From the NCBI GenBank assembly GCA_013003425.1, contig JABDJB010000006.1, positions 134,248-198,247 of the forward strand: DNA of 64,000 nt, read 5' to 3'. Shown here in pieces: positions 16,735-25,444 of this stretch (position 1 is its first letter; every line of letters starts with the position of its first letter). This DNA is from Gammaproteobacteria bacterium. Its GTDB lineage: Bacteria > Pseudomonadota > Gammaproteobacteria > Steroidobacterales > JABDKV01. The notes below the pieces were generated by a model, which saw only the letters and a list, made by a program, of their open reading frames with translations, had not been told where the DNA came from and made no database searches. Both the position numbers and the translations under genes were made by a program.

Positions 16735-17890
16735 TGGGTATTCCTGCCGTCACTTCGTGCACCAGTTGCGTGATGCGATCAACATTGTCGTCCCAGGTCA
16801 TCCGTCCTGCCTCGATGTCTGCTGCCGCCTTGCTGCCCAGTGCCTCACGCAGCTGGCGATTCAGACACAACTCACTGATTGCCGCCGCCAACGCGCCGGT
16901 TTGCCCGGCGTCAAATAGCCTCGCTGACACACCATCGTCCAGAACTTCTTCAATATTGGGGGTGCGTGGCGCAACGATCGCACAGCCCATGGCCATATAT
17001 TCAAACAGTTTTAGCGGCGATGCGTACGGCGTTACGGATGGTTGCAGGGCAATATCAAAACAGGCCGTAAATCCTGGCACATCATCCCTGTCGACCAGAC
17101 CGGTGAAGTGCACGCGCTCGATAAGCTGCAACTCCCTCGCCTGCGCCTCGAGCGCTGCTCGCCCGGGGCCATCGCCCACCACCAGCAGGTGCACATCGCT
17201 ACGCTCCAGCCGCGCCAGCAGTTCGACTACCTCGTCCAGTCCGTGCCACTCCCTGACAAAGCCAGTGAAACCGAGTACCAGGGCATCCTGTAGCCCGAGC
17301 TTTGCGCGCGTGGTCGCGGAATCCCGCGCCCCGGCGAACCTGGCGCGATTTATGCCATTGCGAATTATCACTATCTGCTCATCAGGAACGCCAGCGGCAC
17401 GCAGATACCCGGCCAGCACGTTTGTTACCGGCAACGCGCGATCTGCCCTGCGCCACGCGTAGTTCTCCGACCACTTGGCAAGCCGTTTCAGTCGCAGACT
17501 GCCATAACGCTCACGTTCTTCTGCCAGCGGCGAATTTATCTCGAGCAGAAACGGCACGTCGAAACGGCCACGCAGCCATGCCCCGGCAGGAGAAAACAGA
17601 TTGTATCGCTCATAATAAAGATCCGGTCGAAATGACCGGTGAGCGCGCCACAGGCGAACGGCAGTGAGCAGAGAAAACGCAAGCTCCAGCAACTCGTAGA
17701 GAGCACCCGGAAGCTTGCTCTTAAGCATTGCTATCAGTCCGCTCTCGCCGCCAAATTCCATCTCCTCGGCCATGCTCGGGCCAATGATCATTACCTCGTG
17801 ACCAGCACGGCGAAATGCAGCAATCAGCTCGTCGATATGCACCGACTGGCCATCACGCGATGCGGTACGGTGATGATAAAGAATCCGCAT
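16721..17890 (-). CDS. Glycosyltransferase family 4
   Basis: 389 residues, GT-B fold. N-terminal acceptor domain begins MRILYHHRTASRDGQSVHI. The C-terminal nucleotide-sugar domain has GFTGFVREWHGLDEVV, VGDGPGRAALE and the SPLKLFEYMAMGCAIVAP segment with the EX7E-type Glu followed by NIEEVLDDG. Cytoplasmic enzyme likely adding one sugar to the lipid-linked EPS repeat; donor and linkage cannot be inferred. Lies 15 bases after the amidotransferase gene in the exosortase operon and overlaps the ACP-hydrolase gene. Confidence 0.88.
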   Translation of the reverse strand: MRILYHHRTASRDGQSVHIDELIAAFRRAGHEVMIIGPSMAEEMEFGGESGLIAMLKSKLPGALYELLELAFSLLTAVRLWRAHRSFRPDLYYERYNLFSPAGAWLRGRFDVPFLLEINSPLAEERERYGSLRLKRLAKWSENYAWRRADRALPVTNVLAGYLRAAGVPDEQIVIIRNGINRARFAGARDSATTRAKLGLQDALVLGFTGFVREWHGLDEVVELLARLERSDVHLLVVGDGPGRAALEAQARELQLIERVHFTGLVDRDDVPGFTACFDIALQPSVTPYASPLKLFEYMAMGCAIVAPRTPNIEEVLDDGVSARLFDAGQTGALAAAISELCLNRQLREALGSKAAADIEAGRMTWDDNVDRITQLVHEVTAGIPSGSS

Positions 17891-17905
17891 GGTTCTATAT
17901 CCCGA

Positions 17906-19807
17906 TCAACGCAGGCTGAAAATACGACTGACTGTGTTCTCGAACATCAATAGCGACCACAGCACAGTGGCGTTGTTCTGCTGGCCGCTTGCGTGCCTTT
18001 CGAGCAAATTCTGCACCCGATCGACGTCGAATACCCCGAGTTGACCAAGCCGTGACTCGCCCAGCCGCTCGCCGGCCTCCGCTCGCGCCGGACCGCGCAA
18101 CCATTCGGCGAGAGGAACAGAAAAACCCATTTTTCGGCGATACAGCAGGTCCTTGTCCAATCGGCTGCGCAATGCCGTTTTCAACAGGTATTTGCCGTCG
18201 CGACCGCGCAGCTTGTAAGCAGCCGGTAAGCCGGACGCCCACTCCACAAACTCGTGATCAAGAAACGGAACCCGTACTTCAAGACTGTTGGCCATGCTGG
18301 CACGGTCTACCTTGGTCAGAATATCGCCCGGCAGCCAGGTTTTGAAATCGAGATATTGCACCAGGCCAAGGCCGTCGGCTACAGGAGACCTGGCCGCATG
18401 AGAATGAAAGTTCTCAACTGCCGAATACCCCTGCAGCCGCCTGGCAAAAGACTGTTCGTAAAGAGCGGCGCGGACTGCCGGCGCACAGCGCGAGACACTG
18501 TCGAAATATGCGTCAACCGAATCGGATGACAGCGCGCTGAAAGTTGTCTTTGCACGCAGGAACGACGGCGCCCAGTCAAGCTTCGGGTAGACCCGGGCCA
18601 GCGTACCAAACAGCGGCTGACGCAGGCGTCGTGGCAATGACCGGCGTACACGCTCTTCATGACAATGCCAGCGATACCGGCGATAGCCGGCAAACGACTC
18701 ATCGGCACCGTCCCCTGAAAGGGCAACCTTGACTTTTTGCCGGGCAACCGCGCATACGCGGAAGGTCGGTATCGCCGAGCTATCAGCGAACGGCTCATCA
18801 TAAACCTGCGCCAGGTCGTCGATAAGAGAAAAATCGTCTGCCGCGACCTCGCGACTGTAGTGATCAGTGTTAAATTTCTCTGCGACGCGTTGCGCATAGA
18901 TGGATTCGTCGTAATTTCTGTCCCTGAAGGCAATCGAACAGGTCAGGACGGGCTCTGCAGCCAGCTTCGACATCGAGGCAACAACGGCGCTCGAATCGAC
19001 TCCGCCTGACAAGAACGCCCCCAACGGCACGTCGGCAATCATACGACGCTGCACCGCCAGATCCAGCTGTCGCAAAAGCTCCTCGCCCAACTCTGCCTCA
19101 CCTGCGCCGGCCAGCGGCGTGCAAGGCAGGTCCCAGTAGCGTTGCGGCTGCAGGGATGCCCCCTGACGCTGATCCACCAGCAGGGTGTGGCCCGGTTCGA
19201 GCTTGCTGACCGACGCCAGAATAGTGCGTGGCTCCGGCACATACCCCAGAGCCATGTAATCCTCGACGGCACGCTCATCGAGCTGTCGTTGCAACCGTGG
19301 ATGTGCCAGCAGCGCCTTCAGTTCAGAAGCGAAAATCAGCGCATCGCCATCAACAACCGCGTAGTGCAGCGGTTTTATCCCGAGACGGTCGCGTGCCAGG
19401 AACAGGCATTTCCTGCGTGCGTCCCAAACCGCAAAGGCAAACATTCCGTTGTAGTGCCTGACGCAGTCGGCGCCCCATTCGGACCACCCATGAACAACGA
19501 CTTCCGTATCCGACTGTGTTCGAAATACATAGCCGCGCGCTTCCAGCTGTGCACGTAATTCGCGGTAATTATAGATTTCGCCGTTGTAGGTAACGACGAC
19601 GCTGTTGTCGGCGTTAGCCATTGGCTGCGCGCCGCCCTCGAGGTCAATAATAGACAGCCGCCTGTGACCGAGGCCTACCCCGTCGGATACAAAATAACCA
19701 CTGCCATCCGGCCCGCGGTGCACGATTGCATCGCACATGCGAGCGAGCAGCTGCCGCTCTACCGGACGACCCGGTTCAAAGTTAATTACACCTGCGATAC
19801 CGCACAT
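17906..19807 (-). CDS. Asparagine synthetase-like amidotransferase 1, exosortase A system-associated
   Basis: 633 residues, matching AsnB length. Class II glutaminase domain with catalytic Cys2 (MCGIAGVINF), RGPDGSGYF and YNGEIYNYRELR. The synthetase domain has the ATP PP-loop SGGVDSSAVVA near residue 265, then YDEPFADSSAIPTF and LSGDGADESFAGYRRY. AsnB-like genes are a standard part of exosortase-A loci, where they are thought to amidate a sugar acid or other EPS precursor rather than make free asparagine. In the operon between xrtA (15 bases upstream) and a glycosyltransferase. Confidence 0.92.
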   Translation of the reverse strand: MCGIAGVINFEPGRPVERQLLARMCDAIVHRGPDGSGYFVSDGVGLGHRRLSIIDLEGGAQPMANADNSVVVTYNGEIYNYRELRAQLEARGYVFRTQSDTEVVVHGWSEWGADCVRHYNGMFAFAVWDARRKCLFLARDRLGIKPLHYAVVDGDALIFASELKALLAHPRLQRQLDERAVEDYMALGYVPEPRTILASVSKLEPGHTLLVDQRQGASLQPQRYWDLPCTPLAGAGEAELGEELLRQLDLAVQRRMIADVPLGAFLSGGVDSSAVVASMSKLAAEPVLTCSIAFRDRNYDESIYAQRVAEKFNTDHYSREVAADDFSLIDDLAQVYDEPFADSSAIPTFRVCAVARQKVKVALSGDGADESFAGYRRYRWHCHEERVRRSLPRRLRQPLFGTLARVYPKLDWAPSFLRAKTTFSALSSDSVDAYFDSVSRCAPAVRAALYEQSFARRLQGYSAVENFHSHAARSPVADGLGLVQYLDFKTWLPGDILTKVDRASMANSLEVRVPFLDHEFVEWASGLPAAYKLRGRDGKYLLKTALRSRLDKDLLYRRKMGFSVPLAEWLRGPARAEAGERLGESRLGQLGVFDVDRVQNLLERHASGQQNNATVLWSLLMFENTVSRIFSLR

Positions 19808-19822
19808 TGAAATCTGGTCGCC

Positions 19823-21334
19823 CTAGTCAGCACAGACTTTATCGATCGCGTTCGTCAGGCATGCAGAGATCTGCGGCTGATACCTCTGTACATACTGCAG
19901 CAGCTGATCCAGATGCTCTTCGTCCACGGTGGCAACCGTGACTATGGCCGTAACATCATTGCGGCCGAGCAGCGTATTCCAGACTTCAGCCAGCTTGGCG
20001 CGAACCGATGAAGCCGCCCGCTGGCTGCCAATCTGATACCAGCTCGCGATATGAATGACCTGCCGACCTGATTTTGCCGCAACGACACGCATCCCGGCGT
20101 CTTCAACCTCGATCTCGCCAACGAGCCGCCATAACTCGTTATCGACCAGCCGGTTACCGCTGCTCGCAGCGTCGACGCCCACGCCGTCGAATATATCCAG
20201 AAACTCGAGAATGACGGTACCGTCGCGCACCACCGCGCGGCGTAGCGACCGGTCGCTCTGAAACGCGGCCGGCTGCCAGTAGCTGTCAGCAATCTCTATC
20301 TCGGCCCAGCCTTCAGGCACCGCCATGAACCGCGCATCAAGCGGCCCTGGTGGCGAACCGGCCAAAATACTCTGCGCGATCGGCCCGATCGCGATCAGCG
20401 CAAGCACGGCCACCAGCACCGTCAGCCGGGGCTTGCCTGCAGGGCGTTCCGCATCGAGCGGGCGCGCCCTCTCCGGATCCCGGTAGCGCACACCCACTAC
20501 AAACAAGAGAAACATGACGAGGCCGAAAAACAACCAGCCATAAATGAAATGATCTACCCCTACCGCAAGCTTCATGCCACTCAGCGAAGCCAGCACCACT
20601 ATCATGTAGGCGCGTATCCCGTTGGCGAGAATGGGAATGAGAATGGCGAAACAGATCAGGATCAGTCGCTTCCGCCACGAGGTGTAGGTCAGGTATGCAA
20701 ATATTGCTCCCAGCACGACTGACGCGATCAGGTAGCGAATGCCACTGCAGGCCTTTGCGATTTCAAAATCACCACCGGGCACTGCGAGGTACAAGCCCTC
20801 ACGATAAACAGGAAAACCGGTCATGCGCAGCATCAAAGTGGTCAGATCAGCCGTAATTTCCATGAGACCCGGAATCAGGAACTCCCCGAACGGCACCGCA
20901 AAGAAAAGAAATGCCAGCGCGAAAGCAATGGGACGTAAGACGGCAACACCACAGATAGTGCCGATGGCGACCGGAATCAGGGCAACCGCCGCAAACTGCT
21001 CCAGGGCATTCACACTCAGTTGCTGCGCCACGAGCCACGCCAGCACCAGCAAGGCGAGGAACCCCAGCCCATACCACGCTGGCTTCAGCTGTGCCTGGCG
21101 CAGGGCGAATCGCTGCCGGTAAATAAGGAACAGCGTTAGCGGAACAACGATTAGCCCGTGAGCGAAAGTGTCGGAGCGCAACCAGATATCCGCCATCGCC
21201 GCAAAAGTGCTGTGGTAAGCAACGATTACGCAGGCAAAGACAAGAGCAATGATGGCGGCAGGCCAGCTGTCAAGCCCGTCGATAAGCTTGCCAAACCAGC
21301 TACGGAAGATCTCAGACAACTTTAACTCCTGCAT
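19823..21334 (-). CDS. xrtA: Exosortase A (XrtA) with C-terminal EpsI-type domain
   Basis: 503 residues from the ATG at 21334; a frame extending to 21457 runs into the upstream gene and is unconserved. Multi-spanning membrane peptidase/transpeptidase that cleaves PEP-CTERM signals. The catalytic set is visible: Cys196 in ACSGIRY, Arg241 in NGIRAY, His262 in DHFIYGW. About eight membrane segments fill residues 25-285. Residues 310-503 are a periplasmic EpsI-like domain (GWAEIEIADSYWQPAAF...IHIASWYQIG), fused as is usual for XrtA. Overlaps the upstream glycosyltransferase gene by 23 bases. A likely substrate is the PEP-CTERM protein at 42058-42462. Confidence 0.95.
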   Translation of the reverse strand: MQELKLSEIFRSWFGKLIDGLDSWPAAIIALVFACVIVAYHSTFAAMADIWLRSDTFAHGLIVVPLTLFLIYRQRFALRQAQLKPAWYGLGFLALLVLAWLVAQQLSVNALEQFAAVALIPVAIGTICGVAVLRPIAFALAFLFFAVPFGEFLIPGLMEITADLTTLMLRMTGFPVYREGLYLAVPGGDFEIAKACSGIRYLIASVVLGAIFAYLTYTSWRKRLILICFAILIPILANGIRAYMIVVLASLSGMKLAVGVDHFIYGWLFFGLVMFLLFVVGVRYRDPERARPLDAERPAGKPRLTVLVAVLALIAIGPIAQSILAGSPPGPLDARFMAVPEGWAEIEIADSYWQPAAFQSDRSLRRAVVRDGTVILEFLDIFDGVGVDAASSGNRLVDNELWRLVGEIEVEDAGMRVVAAKSGRQVIHIASWYQIGSQRAASSVRAKLAEVWNTLLGRNDVTAIVTVATVDEEHLDQLLQYVQRYQPQISACLTNAIDKVCAD

Positions 21335-22520
21335 AATCTCCGGCGAGCGCCTGGTCGAGCCGCTGCAGTGCCGCGGGCCATGAAAAGTGCCGCTCGACAA
21401 AGCGTCTGTTTTCGACTGGACGCGACCGGCCGAGCCGATCGACAACCTCTCGTGCAAATTCCTCTGCCGTTAATGCCACACCGAGCCCACCGGGGACTGT
21501 GCCAATTCCCCGCGCCGCGGCCGGCGTTGCAACGACCGAGCAGTTCATTGCCAGGGCCTCGAGCACCTTGTTCTGCAAGCCACGGGCAACTCGCAATGGC
21601 GCTACTGCGACGCGACTATGGGCGAGGTACGGTCGCACATCCGGCACTCTGCCGGTTACCTCGACCCCTGTTTTTTCGCCCAGCTGCCGTACTTCCCGCG
21701 ATGGCCTCGAGCCCACTATATAGAAACGACAGTTCGGAATCCGGGCCTGCACCCGGTGCAGTATCGAATCCGCGAACCACTGCACACCCTCTACGTTGGC
21801 CCAATAGTCCATTGCGCCGGTAAAAACCACCGGCACAACGTCGGCAGGAAACGGGTTGTCGTAGACTTGCTCCGGCGAAAACAGCTTCGTATCAACGCCG
21901 TTCGGCATCACGCCTATTCGGCTGGCCAGCTGTGGAACCGCCGCAGCCAGGTCTGCCGCTTCCTGCTCTGACACCAGCAAGGTACGATCGAACAGGGCCG
22001 CCAGCCGTGCCTCTTCGCGTGCCAGCAGGCGTGCCTCACGCCGGTATACCAGGCGCGTGGGGCCGGACTTCATCTGCGCGTATTGCCGCCACTTGGCCGA
22101 ATCGACATCGACCATATCAAGCACTGTCACCACCGTCCCGGCGAGTGCCTCGGCATGCTGCGCCACACCCGCCGAATACACGAAAACCGCATCGATACGA
22201 TGCTTGCGAGCTATTTCGTCGACCCAGCGCGACAAATAATTGTCGGCATAATAGGCCGTTGTCACAGGTTTTCTGCTCAACAGCGCCTGCACGCCGCGGG
22301 TAAACCGCCGTGCCCGGCCAACCGGCCTGACACAAACGCCGGCACACAGCCGCTCGAGCTCCGGCACGTACTGCATGTCGTCGGGGTCATCGACAAACGT
22401 GCCGAGATGCACGTTATGTTTGTCAGTCAGGTGGCGCAGCACCTGAAATGAGCGAATTTTGTCCCCCTTGTCCGGGGGCCATGGGATCCGGTGGGTCAGC
22501 ATGAGTATGTTGCTGGTCAT
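21312..22520 (-). CDS. Sugar transferase, PEP-CTERM/EpsH1 system-associated (GT4)
   Basis: 402 residues from the ATG at 22520, which overlaps the FemAB stop as ATGA. The N-terminus ILMLTHRIPWPPDKGDKIRSF is characteristic of the exosortase-associated sugar transferase family. The GT-B donor domain has VFTGAMDYWANVEGVQWF, VGSRPSREVRQL, VTGRVPDVRPYL and the GLQNKVLEALAMNCSVVATP segment. Cytoplasmic or membrane-peripheral; adds a sugar to the EPS repeat unit. Translationally coupled to its neighbours in the exosortase operon. Confidence 0.92.
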   Translation of the reverse strand: MTSNILMLTHRIPWPPDKGDKIRSFQVLRHLTDKHNVHLGTFVDDPDDMQYVPELERLCAGVCVRPVGRARRFTRGVQALLSRKPVTTAYYADNYLSRWVDEIARKHRIDAVFVYSAGVAQHAEALAGTVVTVLDMVDVDSAKWRQYAQMKSGPTRLVYRREARLLAREEARLAALFDRTLLVSEQEAADLAAAVPQLASRIGVMPNGVDTKLFSPEQVYDNPFPADVVPVVFTGAMDYWANVEGVQWFADSILHRVQARIPNCRFYIVGSRPSREVRQLGEKTGVEVTGRVPDVRPYLAHSRVAVAPLRVARGLQNKVLEALAMNCSVVATPAAARGIGTVPGGLGVALTAEEFAREVVDRLGRSRPVENRRFVERHFSWPAALQRLDQALAGDYAGVKVV

Positions 22521-23581
22521 CCCAGGTTGCGTGCAATCATGGGACCAATCCGTTGCGCTACTGCAAGAGGCAGCTTTTTCCACATCCTGATAAACAGGCT
22601 GTAACGCGGGTTTGCCGGGCTGAGATCGGGAATTTCTGCCGCCTTTACCAGGCCATATTCGTAATTCAGCGGTTCTGCATCGAAACCCCAGTGCTTCTTG
22701 AAGCGGTACGAACCTGTCCCTACCTTGCTCCTGCCGTAGTCAAAGACGCCAGTACCGCGCTCTGCCGCCAGGCACATGACCTGCCAGTAAAGAAAGTCGT
22801 TGGCGCTGACCCGGCGCGCTGCCGCCGTGCCGCCACCATAGTACGGCAGGACCTGGTCCTTGAAATAAAAACTCATCACTCCCGCTACCGGCTTGCCATC
22901 ACTGACAACGATAGTAGTTTCGCAGTCGTCGCCAAACTGTTGCTGCAACAAGTCAAAATAGCGTTTTGCAAACACCGGGGTACCGAGATTTCGCACGCTC
23001 TCGGAGTACATCGAATACAGAGCGTCGGTATCGGTCGTCTGGTAGCTGCTTAGCTCTGCCTTCATGGCACGGCGTATCATGGCGCGCTGCTTGCGCGGGA
23101 TTGCCAGCAGGTTGGCATCAGAGTCCGCGCTTATCGCCTTGCGGAAGGTAACGTAGCGATCGCTTTTTGCAGGCCACGCCAGGACGGGTTGCTCGTGGCG
23201 CAATTCCAGGTAATCGACACCAAGCCGGCGTGCATGATCCATCGCCGCATCGGCCAGCGCTGCAGCTGCCTGCTCGTCCTGCGCCACGATGCCACCATAA
23301 ACACAAAAAGGAACAGAGATGAGTGAATTACCAAACAGCAGGCTGCGGATATGGAATAACGGCAGGATACCCCTGATTTCATCTGCGCTAACGGCAGCCA
23401 GGTAGAAAGGCTGGTGCCCGAAGGCCTCAGCGATAACTTTCCGCCAGCCAAAACGATGGAAAAACGTGGCGGCCGCCGACTGCCCGACAAACTTCTCCCA
23501 CGCCTGCTCATCGGCAGAAGTACAAAGACGTACGTCCGGTGTGGCGATGTCTGGCGCCAGATCAGGCGGCGTTTCTGTCAT
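22517..23581 (-). CDS. FemAB-like acyltransferase, PEP-CTERM system-associated
   Basis: 354 residues from the ATG at 23581; an earlier start at 23599 adds six residues. Double GNAT-like FemAB fold: TFFHRFGWRKVIAEAFGHQPFYL (about 40-62), IPRKQRAMIRRAMKAEL (about 161-177), PYYGGGTAAARRVSANDFLYW and FDYGRSKVGTGSYRFKKHWGF. FemAB relatives transfer aminoacyl groups from tRNA to cell-wall precursors; the exosortase-linked branch probably decorates the EPS or its lipid carrier, unproven. Overlaps the deacetylase gene upstream (20 bases) and the sugar transferase downstream (4 bases). Confidence 0.92.
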   Translation of the reverse strand: MTETPPDLAPDIATPDVRLCTSADEQAWEKFVGQSAAATFFHRFGWRKVIAEAFGHQPFYLAAVSADEIRGILPLFHIRSLLFGNSLISVPFCVYGGIVAQDEQAAAALADAAMDHARRLGVDYLELRHEQPVLAWPAKSDRYVTFRKAISADSDANLLAIPRKQRAMIRRAMKAELSSYQTTDTDALYSMYSESVRNLGTPVFAKRYFDLLQQQFGDDCETTIVVSDGKPVAGVMSFYFKDQVLPYYGGGTAAARRVSANDFLYWQVMCLAAERGTGVFDYGRSKVGTGSYRFKKHWGFDAEPLNYEYGLVKAAEIPDLSPANPRYSLFIRMWKKLPLAVAQRIGPMIARNLG

Positions 23582-24467
23582 GACAATCCTGTGTACCAAG
23601 AAATATGCTGTCCATACGGTCCCAGCGGAATTGTTGCAGCAAATTTTCCAGCCGCGGCCTCGTACGGGAAATATTCAGGTGATGGCGCAGGCGTGCCCGG
23701 CGCGAGACTCCGGGAACACGCGGTTGGTCCACATCGATTTCCCATGGATGCATGTAGAACACCACCGGCTGATTCTCTTCATTGTTGATATGCCGCAATG
23801 CCCAACGAGTAAAAGCATACGGCGCGAGACGAAACCAGCCCCCGCCTCCACACGGTAAATTCCGCTGGCCAAATGTAATCGTACTCGCAGGGATTTCCAG
23901 AATGCCGTCATCCTGCAAGCGAAAAGCAAAACGTGGAAAACCGGGAATCCCGTAATGGTCGTGTTTGATCGGAGAAATACTCGAGGAATATGCGAAGCCT
24001 TCCTCGCGAAGGATATCCAGTGCCCAAAGGGTGTCGACAGACACCGAGTAACTGGCTGCTCGATATCCCCGCACGACGACCCCGGACATTTCCTGCAGCA
24101 CGTCCCGGGTACGCCGGACATCGGCGCGAAACTCTTCCGGCTGCTGACTGTATACGCGTCGGTGCGACCAGCCGTGACTCGCAAGCTCATGCCCGGCATC
24201 CACTATTGCTCGCACCAGACCCGGCTCGCGTTCCGCGACCCACCCCAGCATAAAAAACGTCGCTTTTGCCCCGGTGTCATCGAACAGCTGCAGCAAGGCG
24301 TCTGTATTGTGCGCCACGCGTAATGGCCATTGATCCCAGGTGTCACGGCTTACCTGCTCCTCAAAGGCTGAAACCTGGAAATAGTCCTCGACATCGACCG
24401 TCATTGCATTGACAGGTTGCTCGCTGGAAAACGCTTCGTGCGCAGGTATCGGGTCCGGTGCCGGCAT
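23562..24467 (-). CDS. Polysaccharide deacetylase, PEP-CTERM locus type
   Basis: 301 residues from the ATG at 24467. NodB-homology fold: MTVDVEDYFQVSAF (metal/catalytic Asp near residue 25-27), ATFFMLGWVAER, the SHGWSH metal-binding motif (about 118-123), RGYRAASYSV, and a C-terminal PVVFYMHPWEID with the last catalytic His. No signal peptide, so it may act on lipid-linked oligosaccharide at the cytoplasmic face, as for other members of this exosortase-linked branch. Removes N-acetyl groups from the nascent EPS (substrate inferred). Follows the ATPase gene by 23 bases. Confidence 0.92.
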   Translation of the reverse strand: MPAPDPIPAHEAFSSEQPVNAMTVDVEDYFQVSAFEEQVSRDTWDQWPLRVAHNTDALLQLFDDTGAKATFFMLGWVAEREPGLVRAIVDAGHELASHGWSHRRVYSQQPEEFRADVRRTRDVLQEMSGVVVRGYRAASYSVSVDTLWALDILREEGFAYSSSISPIKHDHYGIPGFPRFAFRLQDDGILEIPASTITFGQRNLPCGGGGWFRLAPYAFTRWALRHINNEENQPVVFYMHPWEIDVDQPRVPGVSRRARLRHHLNISRTRPRLENLLQQFRWDRMDSIFLGTQDCHDRNAA

Positions 24468-24490
24468 CAAGATCAGATCCCGCCCAATGA

Positions 24491-25441
24491 CTAGCCGGTG
24501 CCGGCTGTGCCTACCAGCTCATCCAGCTTTGACTCGAGCAGGCGCAGCCGTTCTTCGAGCTCAACCCGGCTGACCGGCTGACCTTCCGAATCGACCGGTT
24601 GCTCATCGATGGTCGTTACCAGGTCGCCGGAAAGCTCCTGGCGCATTTCGCCAATTACCTGTTCGATATGTTCGCCGTCGAAGTCTCGAATATCTTCGAG
24701 ATAACCAAACAGTAACAGGCGATCCATAACGATATTGACCTTGCGTGGTATCCCGCCGGTCGACTTAAAGATTTGCTCGTAGACCTCTGGTGCAAACGAC
24801 GGATCACCGTTCCAGCCCACCGCCACCAGGCGAAAACCGATATAGCGTTTGGTTTCCTCAGGCGACATCGGCTCCAGGTGATACGAGGCCACAATGCGCT
24901 GGCGCAACTGCTCCATGCGGCGTGACTGCAGCGTCACCCGCAGCTCTGTCTGACCGACCAGGAAAATCTGCATCAGGGCGCGCCCCTGCGATTCGAGGTT
25001 TGACAGGATACGCAGCTCTTCGAGCGCCTCCGGAGTCAGGGTCTGGGCTTCGTCGACAATCAACATTACGCCAGCCAGCCGATCGCGCGCGTGACGCAGA
25101 GACTTTTCCATGTTGGCCATCAAAGCGACCTTGCTCTTGCCCTCATACGGCTGGTTAAGAGCCGCTGCCACGGCGGCAAGAATGTTGTCCTCGGTCAGGT
25201 TTGCCGCCGCGATCCTGGCCGTGGCGATATCCTGGTCTGCCATCTCGGCCAGCAGGGTCTGGATCAGCATCGTCTTGCCGGTGCCGATGTGGCCGGTAAT
25301 CACGACAAAGCCTTCGGCCTGCTCGAGCCCGAAACGCAGGTAGCTTAGCGCTCGCTTGTGACTGCGGCTGGGAAACAGGAAGCGCAGATCAGGAGTTAAC
25401 TGAAACGGTCGGGCGCTGAAATTGTAAGTATCAAGGTACAC
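24491..25441 (-). CDS. ExeA-like secretion ATPase, PEP-CTERM locus (XrtA-associated)
   Basis: 316 residues, AAA+ ATPase related to ExeA/GspA. The N-terminus MYLDTYNFSARPFQLTPDLRF is the family start. Walker A GHIGTGKT at 50-57, Walker B VMLIVDEAQ at about 122-130, sensor region NLESQ...IFLVGQTEL. The C-terminal 60 residues are charged and probably coiled coil (VELEERLRLLESKLDEL). It likely couples ATP hydrolysis to assembly or export of the EPS machinery; the precise role is unknown. Three bases separate it from the preceding outer-membrane protein gene. Confidence 0.93.
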   Translation of the reverse strand: MYLDTYNFSARPFQLTPDLRFLFPSRSHKRALSYLRFGLEQAEGFVVITGHIGTGKTMLIQTLLAEMADQDIATARIAAANLTEDNILAAVAAALNQPYEGKSKVALMANMEKSLRHARDRLAGVMLIVDEAQTLTPEALEELRILSNLESQGRALMQIFLVGQTELRVTLQSRRMEQLRQRIVASYHLEPMSPEETKRYIGFRLVAVGWNGDPSFAPEVYEQIFKSTGGIPRKVNIVMDRLLLFGYLEDIRDFDGEHIEQVIGEMRQELSGDLVTTIDEQPVDSEGQPVSRVELEERLRLLESKLDELVGTAGTG

Positions 25442-25444
25442 GCG